Origin: Leptolinea sp. UBA4782
Lineage (GTDB): Bacteria > Chloroflexota > Anaerolineae > Anaerolineales > Anaerolineaceae
Direction: 5' to 3'
Assembly: GCA_002403095.1 (NCBI GenBank)
Contig: DHHC01000051.1
Span: forward strand, 1 to 60,628
DNA length: 60,628 nucleotides
How positions within the stretch are numbered: position 1 is the stretch's first letter; each line of letters begins with the position of its first letter. A program made the translations under genes and the position numbers. The notes under the pieces are model-generated. The model was not told the origin of the DNA, did no database searches, and worked only from the letters and a program-made list of their open reading frames with translations. Positions 32,888 to 40,257 of this stretch are shown here, piece by piece.

Positions 32888-33628
32888 CTAACCGAGTATA
32901 CGGTGCTTTCGGCCTTCCTGCTGATGGACTGCCATTCTCAATTCATTAACTGAAATGCTCTCAACAATAAACTCGTTGGTTCCGCCAAAATCACCCAGCA
33001 GGTGTACATCCCCATCCTGGATAAGGGGAAATTTGCGGATCTGCGGATACTTTTGATACGCTTCTTCTTTACTTAGGTGAAGCGAGATCTCCAGTGTGTC
33101 AATGGCGATATCTGTCGGCACGAAACCCAAAATGGATAACAGTCCATTGGTTTTCCGGTTTACATGTGCCGGCACCATCCAGCCACCCAGTTTGTTGATC
33201 GCCTGAAAAGCTTCTGTCATGGACAGGTCAGACGAAGTTGACAACATACGCATTTCGCGCCGCACGAAATCTCCGGTTTCATCCACCACAAATTGTTCGC
33301 CAAAATGGTCTACATCATTTTCAACATCGGGCATAGTAGCATCTACAATACCCTGCCAGGCATTTACCTGTTCCAGGGTATCAAACAAGCAGAGTACATG
33401 CACGTCTTCCCTGGTCTGCAATTCCATGCCGGGAAGCACTGCCAACTTAGTACCCTCGGCAGCTTTTTGAACAGATGCTATGTTGGCGGTAGCATTGTGG
33501 TCTGTGATTGCAATTAAATGGATGCCCAGGTCCAGTGCTTGCTGCACTATGAGCGGGGGTATCATTTCAATTTCAGCACAGGGAGATAAGACCGTGTGCA
33601 CATGCAAGTCGGCACGAAGTCTGATCAC
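32888..33628 (-). CDS. PHP-domain metal-dependent phosphoesterase
   Basis: A 246-residue PHP protein. The first metal motif is DLHVHTVLSPC, followed by ITDHNAT and a later HVNRKT histidine and QDGDVHLLGD. This is the TrpH-like family of phosphoesterases. The start codon is GTG at 33628. It lies in the regulatory block upstream of the hydrogenase genes, and PHP genes occur next to [FeFe] hydrogenase operons in Clostridia and Thermotogae. The substrate is unknown. Confidence 0.87.
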   Translation of the reverse strand: MIRLRADLHVHTVLSPCAEIEMIPPLIVQQALDLGIHLIAITDHNATANIASVQKAAEGTKLAVLPGMELQTREDVHVLCLFDTLEQVNAWQGIVDATMPDVENDVDHFGEQFVVDETGDFVRREMRMLSTSSDLSMTEAFQAINKLGGWMVPAHVNRKTNGLLSILGFVPTDIAIDTLEISLHLSKEEAYQKYPQIRKFPLIQDGDVHLLGDFGGTNEFIVESISVNELRMAVHQQEGRKHRILG

Positions 33629-33641
33629 AAGATTAGCCCGT

Positions 33642-33983
33642 TCAGGCTTTTACACCCAGTTCCCAAAGTTTTCCGATAACAGGAAAGCTTGGTTCAGCAG
33701 TGGAAAGCAGGATGACTCCTTCCTGGTTTGCGCGAGCGATTGTCCCTGCATCCGGCATGGCACCTTCAGTGATAATCACAGCGCTTACTTCATCCAGTGC
33801 AGCTACTGCGATAATGTTGCTGTGTGCCTGCAAAGTGACCCAGATGCATCCATGGGTTGCCCCTGCCATCACGCAGCTTAACAGATCAGAAGTATATCCC
33901 CCGGTCGGGATGATGCTGGAGAAATCCTTCTCTTCGGTTAAAACAGTCAGGCCAAGTTTTTCGATGATTTCAGCAAGATTCAT
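33642..33983 (-). CDS. DRTGG-domain protein (first copy)
   Basis: A 113-residue stand-alone DRTGG domain. The N-terminal IIEKLGLTVL and the GGYTSDLLSCVMAGA segment are typical. Such domains occur in phosphotransacetylase and CBS-kinase regulators and are thought to sense a ligand. The start ATG 33983 has AAGGAGTT upstream and is five bases after the CBS-HATPase gene. A second DRTGG gene lies on the other side of that gene. Confidence 0.85.
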   Translation of the reverse strand: MNLAEIIEKLGLTVLTEEKDFSSIIPTGGYTSDLLSCVMAGATHGCIWVTLQAHSNIIAVAALDEVSAVIITEGAMPDAGTIARANQEGVILLSTAEPSFPVIGKLWELGVKA

Positions 33984-33988
33984 GGAAT

Positions 33989-34993
33989 TTATAACTCCTT
34001 ATCAGCAGAAGCTGACCAGCCTTCACCAACTGATTCTTCTTTGTTCAAGAATATGCGCATCTTCAGGTGGGTGCCTTTTCCCGGTTCAGATTCAAGAACC
34101 AGGGTATCCACGCAGCGTGACATATTGGTCAAGCCCATCCCGGCGCCAAAACCAAGTTCACGAATCTCTTCGGTTGCGGTCGAGTAACCTGGCTTGAGGG
34201 CTTGGGTAACATCCGGAATGCCGGGGCCGTCATCAGTTGTTTCAAGCGAAATCCGGTGGGGTTCAATTTCTACCCTGAGGTATCCACCGTTATTGGTGTG
34301 GATTATCAGGTTAATTTCAGCTTCGTACACGGCGATGCCAACCCGGCGGGCTAGCTGCGGGCTGGCTCCGAGGCGAACCAGAGCCCGCTTGATATTTGAT
34401 GATGCAGCTCCGCCATGGGTAAAATCACGCGCTTTGATGTTGTAGCGCAAGATCAGGCTGGTACGGTCGGATTCAATATCTTCAAAAAGGTGGCTGGCGC
34501 GGTAACGGCGGATCTCCTCCTGTTTATAGTCTGTCTGGAGGGCATTCAGCAAACCACGGGTGATGTCTCCCTTGGTAATAATGCCCTGCACTTTCTTTTC
34601 ATCATTCAGCACTACCAGCCGGCCGACTTTCACATTTACGAACAGCTTCACTGCCTCAACGATTGGATCACGGGCATTTACCGTAATCACATTGGGGGTC
34701 ATGTAATTGGCGGCTTTGGAATCCTGGTCTGAATTGATCAGGCAGCGGATCAGGTCTTCCATGCTGATAATGCCAACCAGCATGTCATCCTGAACAACTG
34801 GTGCGCCGGAGATATGGCCTTTGCGAAAAAGCTCTATCACTTCCCGCATGGACATTTCGGGGGAAATAAAAAGAACATCCCGGGTCATTACCTCGGCGAT
34901 TTTTAATTCGTACGAGAGTTCTTCGACCCGGGAGATATCTTCGGCTGCGTTATCGTCAACGATGATGCTTTTTCGGACAGATGGCAATACCAT
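33989..34993 (-). CDS. CBS-pair plus HATPase (RsbW-like) regulator
   Basis: A 334-residue protein with two CBS motifs (about residues 30-145: VMTRDVLFISPEMSMREVIE and YMTPNVITVNARDPIVEAVK) forming an adenosyl-nucleotide-sensing Bateman module. A linker is followed by a GHKL ATPase domain (about 180-320: N-box AVYEAEINLIIHT, DDGPGIPD, GFGAGMGLTNMSRCVD). The HATPase resembles anti-sigma kinases such as RsbW. The combination suggests an energy- or adenylate-responsive switch. It is flanked by the two DRTGG genes and precedes the hydrogenase genes on the same strand. The target is unknown. The ribosome-binding site is weak. Confidence 0.85.
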   Translation of the reverse strand: MVLPSVRKSIIVDDNAAEDISRVEELSYELKIAEVMTRDVLFISPEMSMREVIELFRKGHISGAPVVQDDMLVGIISMEDLIRCLINSDQDSKAANYMTPNVITVNARDPIVEAVKLFVNVKVGRLVVLNDEKKVQGIITKGDITRGLLNALQTDYKQEEIRRYRASHLFEDIESDRTSLILRYNIKARDFTHGGAASSNIKRALVRLGASPQLARRVGIAVYEAEINLIIHTNNGGYLRVEIEPHRISLETTDDGPGIPDVTQALKPGYSTATEEIRELGFGAGMGLTNMSRCVDTLVLESEPGKGTHLKMRIFLNKEESVGEGWSASADKEL

Positions 34994-35012
34994 AGGTGTT
35001 GGTCAGTCAGGA

Positions 35013-35396
35013 TTAAACACAGTCATTGGCACAAGGCTGTTCTGTGATCCGGCCTTCAAGGCTGGGCAGTCCTGCCCGGTAAAGCCTGCCGCTCAATTCA
35101 TACATGCCAAGCGGAGAAGAGATCAACGGAATTTGTTCTTGCAGTGCCAGGTCAATGGTTTCTTGGGGCGGGCACTTCCCCCTTACAAGGACGATTGCGG
35201 CAACATCTGCCATTTGGGCAGTGCGCACAACCTGTGGATTACATAACCCGGTCAGTAATACTGCTTCCGGCTGGATTGAGGCAAGAACATCGCTCATCAG
35301 GTCTGCGCCAAATCCGCCTTTAATTTCCCTCTCTAAATTCGAATCTGGATTGATGAGATTGCCTTCAACCAGCTCCAATAAACTCTTAACATTCAT
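35013..35396 (-). CDS. DRTGG-domain protein (second copy)
   Basis: A 127-residue DRTGG-domain protein (SLLELVEGNLINP, then GGFGADLMSDVLASI and AAIVLVRGK). It ends in a short Cys-containing tail, EQPCANDCV. The start ATG 35396 is preferred; upstream in-frame codons have no clear ribosome-binding site and no family similarity. It is probably the first gene of the long hydrogenase transcription unit, facing hisS. I could not find a convincing promoter on this strand between 35397 and 35515. Confidence 0.82.
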   Translation of the reverse strand: MNVKSLLELVEGNLINPDSNLEREIKGGFGADLMSDVLASIQPEAVLLTGLCNPQVVRTAQMADVAAIVLVRGKCPPQETIDLALQEQIPLISSPLGMYELSGRLYRAGLPSLEGRITEQPCANDCV

Positions 35397-35515
35397 AATG
35401 TGAACCTGTCCGCTCCTATTTTTAGAACCTGCACTCCAGCTTAATTCATTGAATTTTATCATACAGTAAAGTTTCACAATCCTGCAGTGTAAATATTCCT
35501 GATAATTGCTGTCAT

Positions 35516-35544
35516 TTGGTTGGAGCGCACCTGAAAGGTATAAT
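35516..35544 (+). promoter_or_regulatory. Promoter of hisS
   Basis: TTGGTT (35516-35521), a 17-base spacer and a perfect TATAAT (35539-35544). The start codon at 35583 gives a leader of about 32 bases. Confidence 0.75.
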
Positions 35545-35582
35545 TAGCATATTGTGATCACTACAAACCTGAGGTGGTAGTT

Positions 35583-36848
35583 ATGAAGAACCTGATTCCC
35601 CCGGTAAAAGGGGCGCGCGATTTTTATCCAGAAGAAAAAGCTATCCATGGTTGGCTGTACCAAAAGTTAAAAAATGTTTCTGCCAGCTTTGGTTACCAGG
35701 AATACGACGGACCATTCCTGGAAAGGATAGACTTGTATGCGGCAAAATCAGGTGAAGAACTGGTGAAGGAACAAGCCTTTGTGCTGCAGGATAGGGGAGG
35801 GGATCTGTTGGCGCTCCGCCCTGAACTTACCCCCAGCCTGGTGCGCATGGTTGCCCAAAGACAAAACCAGCTGGTTTATCCCCTGCGGTGGTGGTCTTTT
35901 GGCCCGTTCTGGAGGTACGAACGCCCTCAAAAAGGCCGTACGCGCGAGTTTTTCCAGTGGAATATTGACATGATCGGGGTAGACAGTACTGAAGCTGACG
36001 CAGAATTGATCGCTGTGTGTGTTGCTTTCCTGCGCAGTGTGGGGTTATCTTCAGATCAGGTTGTATTACGGGTCAATGACCGCAGGCTGATGGACAGCGA
36101 ACTGAATACGATTGGAATCTCAGGAGAACAAAAGAAAGCTGCCTTTAAACTTATTGACCGCAGCGACAAATTACCTCAGAAGGAATGGGAGACATTTGCC
36201 AGCGAGCTGGGATTCACAACCCAGCAGATCAGCGGGATCCAGGCAATCCTGAATGATACTACCCTCTGGAAGAAATCTCCTTCACTGGTGAGGGTGTTCG
36301 ATTCACTGAAAGCATTGCGGGCAGATGATTTCGTCAGGTTCGATGCCCACATCATCCGTGGTTTGGATTATTACACGGGAACTGTATTTGAAGCCAGTGA
36401 CCTGGATGGCGGCAGAGCTATCCTGGGCGGCGGGCATTATGACAACCTGGTGGAAGATGTGGGGGGAGATCCCTTGCCAGGGGTTGGTTTTGCCATGGGG
36501 GATGTCATGATCACCATCGTGCTGGAAAAGTATGGTTTATTGCCAGAGCCTAAATCTTTTACCCGGGCAGGATTGATGACTGTTTTCGATGAGAACGCAT
36601 TGCAAGATGCACTAAGGCTGTCTGCAATTGTGCGGGATGCCGGCATTGAAATGGTTTGTTACCCGGCAGTTGCTAAATTACAGAAGCAATTCAAATATGC
36701 AGACAGGATTGGGGTTAGGTTTGTACTGGTACAGGGGCCTGATGAGAAGGCTGAAGGGAAAGTATCGGTAAAAGACCTGGCGAATGCGACCCAGCAGACA
36801 GTAGCAGAAGCAGAATTGATAGGATTCCTGCAACAGCTGCTCAAATAG
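35583..36848 (+). CDS. hisS: Histidyl-tRNA synthetase
   Basis: A 421-residue class II aminoacyl-tRNA synthetase that charges tRNA-His. It has GARDFYPEE near the start, class II motif 2 (RWWSFGPFWRYERPQKGRTREFFQ split at about 100-123), the HisRS-specific RGLDYYTGTVFE at about residue 258, GGGHYDNL, and the C-terminal anticodon-binding domain (about 320-421). The complete HisRS signature and the anticodon domain argue against the paralogous regulatory subunit HisZ. ATG 35583 is preferred over GTG 35574, with GAGGTGG (35571-35577) as the ribosome-binding site. Confidence 0.94.
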   Translation: MKNLIPPVKGARDFYPEEKAIHGWLYQKLKNVSASFGYQEYDGPFLERIDLYAAKSGEELVKEQAFVLQDRGGDLLALRPELTPSLVRMVAQRQNQLVYPLRWWSFGPFWRYERPQKGRTREFFQWNIDMIGVDSTEADAELIAVCVAFLRSVGLSSDQVVLRVNDRRLMDSELNTIGISGEQKKAAFKLIDRSDKLPQKEWETFASELGFTTQQISGIQAILNDTTLWKKSPSLVRVFDSLKALRADDFVRFDAHIIRGLDYYTGTVFEASDLDGGRAILGGGHYDNLVEDVGGDPLPGVGFAMGDVMITIVLEKYGLLPEPKSFTRAGLMTVFDENALQDALRLSAIVRDAGIEMVCYPAVAKLQKQFKYADRIGVRFVLVQGPDEKAEGKVSVKDLANATQQTVAEAELIGFLQQLLK

Positions 36849-36856
36849 CTGGCTGA

Positions 36857-37984
36857 TTAAAACTTGAAGGTGTGGATCGCTTCTATCACCCTGGATTGTT
36901 CTTCCGGGGTGATCGTGTTATGGAAAGGAAGCCGTACCAGGCGGTCGCTGATATCTTCTGTTACCGGGCAGTCACCTGGTTTTCCGCCGTATTTGATGCC
37001 CATTTCCGATAAATGCAGCGGCAGGTAGTGAAATACTGCATGCACCTGGCTGGCTTTCAGATGGCTGATGAACCTCTGGCGGGTGTCCAGGTCGGGTAAG
37101 ACCAGGTAAAACATGTGATATGCCTGCTCACAGTGCTGGGGGATGACAGGCAGCCTGCACTGGTTCTGTTCTGCCCATGCCGACAGGTTTTCCTGGTAGA
37201 AATTCCAGACTTGTTTGCGGTAACCCTGGATCTTTTCTGATACTTCCAGCTGCGACCAGAGTACTGCTGCCAGGATATCTGATGGCAGGTAGCTTGATCC
37301 AACATCTACCCAGGTATATTTGTCCACCATTCCCCTGAAAAAGCGGCTGCGGTTGGTGCCTTTTTCGCGGATGATCTCAGCCCTTTCTACTAGACGAGGA
37401 TCATTTATAACCAGTGCGCCGCCTTCTCCGCAGGAAATATTCTTGGTCTCGTGAAAACTTTGGGTAGCCATCATCCCAAACGACCCCAACTGCTTGCCGT
37501 GATAACGGCCAAACAAACCGTGTGCATTGTCTTCGACAACAGCGAGGTTGTGTTTATTTGCTGCCTGCTGGATCGCATCCATCTCGCATCCAACCCCGGC
37601 GTAATGCACCGGCACAACCACCTTTGTGCGTTCTGTAATCAGACTTTCGAGCCGGGTTTCATCCAGGTTGAGGGTATCAGGGCGAATATCTGCAAATACC
37701 GGCCTGGCGCCGCGTAAAACAAACGCATTGATGGTTGATACAAAGGTGAATGAGGGGATGATCACATCGTCTCCAGGCTGGATGTCCAGCAGTAAAGCTG
37801 CCAGCTCCAGGGCATGGGTACAGGAAGTTGTCAGCAATACCTTTGCTGCCCCCAGGTGGTCTTCCAGGTATTCCTGGCTGCGCTTCGTAAACATCCCATC
37901 GCCCGAGATGTGAGCCTGTTGGTAGGCTTCGGCGATATAAGAGTACTCAGTTCCGACAAGATACGGTTTGTTAAAATCGATCAT
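36857..37984 (-). CDS. wecE: dTDP-4-dehydro-6-deoxyglucose aminotransferase (WecE/RffA-like)
   Basis: A 375-residue PLP aminotransferase of the DegT/DnrJ/EryC1 family. It closely follows the WecE/RffA pattern: MIDFNKPYLVGTEYSYI at the start, TTSCTHALELAALLL, DVIIPSFTFVSTINAFV, VVPVHYAGVGCEMD and the PLP lysine in SFHETKNISCGEGGA. WecE makes dTDP-4-amino-4,6-dideoxygalactose (Fuc4N) for surface glycans. The stop faces that of hisS. Its start overlaps the stop of the methyltransferase gene by four bases (37981-37984), so the two are coupled. Together with the genes upstream it forms a glycan-assembly cluster. Confidence 0.92.
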   Translation of the reverse strand: MIDFNKPYLVGTEYSYIAEAYQQAHISGDGMFTKRSQEYLEDHLGAAKVLLTTSCTHALELAALLLDIQPGDDVIIPSFTFVSTINAFVLRGARPVFADIRPDTLNLDETRLESLITERTKVVVPVHYAGVGCEMDAIQQAANKHNLAVVEDNAHGLFGRYHGKQLGSFGMMATQSFHETKNISCGEGGALVINDPRLVERAEIIREKGTNRSRFFRGMVDKYTWVDVGSSYLPSDILAAVLWSQLEVSEKIQGYRKQVWNFYQENLSAWAEQNQCRLPVIPQHCEQAYHMFYLVLPDLDTRQRFISHLKASQVHAVFHYLPLHLSEMGIKYGGKPGDCPVTEDISDRLVRLPFHNTITPEEQSRVIEAIHTFKF

Positions 37985-38619
37985 GCGTTTTTCCGGATGA
38001 TGAGGGTGAAATCATACAATCCATAATCATGCAGTAATGCTACATTGAATGAAATGTTCTTTTTGCAGTAATCAAACAGGTACCCCGGATCCGCATAGTA
38101 CAATCGGTCCTGCATCTTCTCCAGGTCCGAATATTTGGTGAGGAAATTGACAGCAAATCCCTTGCGTGAGCGCTTATCAATGCTGTGCAGTGTCTCTATC
38201 ACGTAATCAGTCCATTCCTCATATGAGGTATCCAGGCGGGCGTTAAATACACCGCTGGCAACTGTGTAATCTACTGCAGCAATTTCATCAAAATTTGTTG
38301 TGAAGGTATACCGCGTGCTGTCAGGGTGCAGGCGGCTGGCTTCCGATATCATGGGTTCAAGGATATCGAAACCGTAAAAATGGTTGTAACTATACCCTTG
38401 TTTACCCAGGTACTCCGCCAGGGCGCCATACCCGCAGCCGTAATCCAGGATAGTGAATCCTGCCTTTTCATTAATCACTTTAATGAGTTGGGCAAAGCGG
38501 ATCTCCTGGGAATTAGTTGAGTTCCAGTCCGCGCCTTCTGCGGTTGCGCCGTACTCGGAAAGGGCTTTTCCGAAATAATTTCTTACACCTTCAATATTCG
38601 GGATATCAGGCATGGTCAT
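37981..38619 (-). CDS. SAM-dependent methyltransferase of the glycan cluster
   Basis: A protein of about 212 residues with a methyltransferase motif I, ILDYGCGYGALAEYL, and a following FYGFDILEPM acidic motif. The rest (DYTVASGVFNARLD, RKGFAVNFLT) fits a small methyltransferase. Start ATG 38619 is chosen, with a second ATG two codons later; both overlap the end of the WbqC-like gene by a few bases. In-frame codons up to 38649 are inside that gene. It lies between wecE and the WbqC-like gene, so it may modify an aminosugar or sugar nucleotide. Confidence 0.82.
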   Translation of the reverse strand: MTMPDIPNIEGVRNYFGKALSEYGATAEGADWNSTNSQEIRFAQLIKVINEKAGFTILDYGCGYGALAEYLGKQGYSYNHFYGFDILEPMISEASRLHPDSTRYTFTTNFDEIAAVDYTVASGVFNARLDTSYEEWTDYVIETLHSIDKRSRKGFAVNFLTKYSDLEKMQDRLYYADPGYLFDYCKKNISFNVALLHDYGLYDFTLIIRKNA

Positions 38620-39304
38620 TTCCGGTAATGAGTTTTGCAGCTTGATCACCTGTCATAAAAAGCAAGTCCAGAATGCTTACCTGTCCATCAAACGGGGGAT
38701 ACAGCTGGGGGTATTCCGGATAATTATATTGCATATATTCCAGTTTGATGCCAGCCTGGTTAAATAGTGCGGGATCAATGTAATCTTTGGCTGAAGGACC
38801 GGAAATGTAATGGTCAGCGCATTGCTGCTGCAAGATCGAGATCAGACGTTCAGTTTTCTCTCCGTGCGATGGGATTTCAGAAGACCGAATAAATTGGGGC
38901 TTGAATCCCAGCCAGCTGGCGATTTCAATAGTTAATGTAATCGTAAAATCTGCGAGAAATTCCGGTTGTTGGGAAAATAATTCCTGCAGATTTGCGCTGT
39001 ACTGGTTGAAATATGGAGCTTTCGCATAGGCGTGCTTGATGCTTGACCAGTGCTGCTCATTCCAGGGTTTTGACCAATCGATTCTAATCTGGTTTATGGG
39101 AATACGCTCTGTTTGGGCGCCTTTTGCGTGCACAGGAATCGTCAACCAGCGTGTGCCGTCTGGAGTCTTGATTTTGTTGCGATTGCGCCAACCGCGCTTG
39201 TCATATTGCACATCATCATAAAAAATGAATGCATCTGCCAGGGCGATTTGATGAAAATATCCGCGCCAGGGGATATATGAAGGCTGCAGGATGACACACT
39301 TCAT
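38606..39304 (-). CDS. WbqC-family protein
   Basis: A 232-residue WbqC-like protein, a family found in O-antigen and surface glycan loci. It begins MKCVILQPSYIPWRGYFHQI, typical of the family, followed by FIFYDDVQYDKRGWRNRNKI and later HYISGPSAKDYID. The ATG at 39304 lies one base past the stop of the glycosyltransferase gene. The molecular function is not well established; a role in aminosugar acyl transfer has been suggested by context only. Confidence 0.87.
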   Translation of the reverse strand: MKCVILQPSYIPWRGYFHQIALADAFIFYDDVQYDKRGWRNRNKIKTPDGTRWLTIPVHAKGAQTERIPINQIRIDWSKPWNEQHWSSIKHAYAKAPYFNQYSANLQELFSQQPEFLADFTITLTIEIASWLGFKPQFIRSSEIPSHGEKTERLISILQQQCADHYISGPSAKDYIDPALFNQAGIKLEYMQYNYPEYPQLYPPFDGQVSILDLLFMTGDQAAKLITGNDHA

Positions 39305-39305
39305 G

Positions 39306-40244
39306 TTACTGCTTTTGGGTGGTTTCACCCACAACATACGGCGGGTGTTCCATGCTTCGATCAAAAATACGGGCGATATATTCACCAATGAGCCCGAGCG
39401 AAAACAGTTGTACACCGCTGAATATTGCTACGATGGAGGCGAGGAAAGGAAAACCAGGGATGCTCCCGGCCGTGAGGGTGGCGATCAGTACGTACAGGAA
39501 AATTACAAAACCAAACAGGACGAATAAGAAACCCAGCCAGGTGGCAAACCTTAGGGGAATGGTGCTGAAGCCAGTCAGAATGAGCAAAGCCTGTGATACC
39601 AGGGCGGCAAAGTTGTAATTTGATTTTCCTTTGGTGCGCGGCTCTTCATCAACTATCACTGCCTTGAAACGGTCAGTTCCCCATGAGAGAAGCACATCCA
39701 GGATCACTCCCGGGCTTTGATAGTTTTGAAATGCCTGGCGCAGCGAGGTGCGGAACAAGCGGAATGAGCTGATATCCCGGATGGTGTTAATGCGCATTAC
39801 TCTTGCCAGGCTGCGTTTTGTCAGCCATGAGAAGAAATTCCTCCAGGCAGAATGCGGCATCCTTTTGGGAATTGCATAGACCACATCAACATCGCTTTTG
39901 AGGGCTTCAACAAGATTGGGGATTTCTTCGGGCGGATGCTGCAGGTCATCATCCATGGTGATGACAAGCTCTTTTGCGGCAGCCCTGACGCCGCACAGCA
40001 GGGCATTATGCTGCCCGGCATTTCGCATCAGGTTAAGACCTATGATATGTGCTGGATCCTGCGCTGCCAGAGTTTGGATTACCTGCCAGCTGGCATCCGG
40101 GCTCCCATCGTTGACCAGCAATATTTCATAATCCGGGAAAACAGCTGTCATCACCTTGGTCAATCTCTCAACCAGGGGAGACAATGTCTCGGCGCCATTG
40201 TAAACCGGTATAACAACTGAACAGGAAGCAGGATTCAGAGTCAC
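39306..40244 (-). CDS. GT2 family glycosyltransferase with two C-terminal membrane helices
   Basis: A 312-residue family 2 glycosyltransferase of the DPM1/ArnC/GtrB type. It has SVVIPVYNGAETL, VNDGSPDASW, NAGQHNALLCG and the DxD-type ITMDDDLQHPPEEI. Two membrane segments follow (about residues 235-260 and 265-290). These enzymes move a sugar from a nucleotide to polyprenyl phosphate. The adjacent multispanning protein may use the resulting lipid-linked sugar. The gene lies 13 bases after that membrane protein gene. Confidence 0.92.
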   Translation of the reverse strand: MTLNPASCSVVIPVYNGAETLSPLVERLTKVMTAVFPDYEILLVNDGSPDASWQVIQTLAAQDPAHIIGLNLMRNAGQHNALLCGVRAAAKELVITMDDDLQHPPEEIPNLVEALKSDVDVVYAIPKRMPHSAWRNFFSWLTKRSLARVMRINTIRDISSFRLFRTSLRQAFQNYQSPGVILDVLLSWGTDRFKAVIVDEEPRTKGKSNYNFAALVSQALLILTGFSTIPLRFATWLGFLFVLFGFVIFLYVLIATLTAGSIPGFPFLASIVAIFSGVQLFSLGLIGEYIARIFDRSMEHPPYVVGETTQKQ

Positions 40245-40257
40245 TTATACCTCCCGG

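Noticed and set aside
35397..35515. Promoter for the hydrogenase unit
   Set aside because: TTGTGA and TAAAAT-like boxes occur on the minus strand, but their spacing (15 bases) is too short to support a call.
35583..36848. HisZ regulatory subunit
   Set aside because: The complete RGLDYYTGTVFE signature and a C-terminal anticodon domain point to active HisRS.
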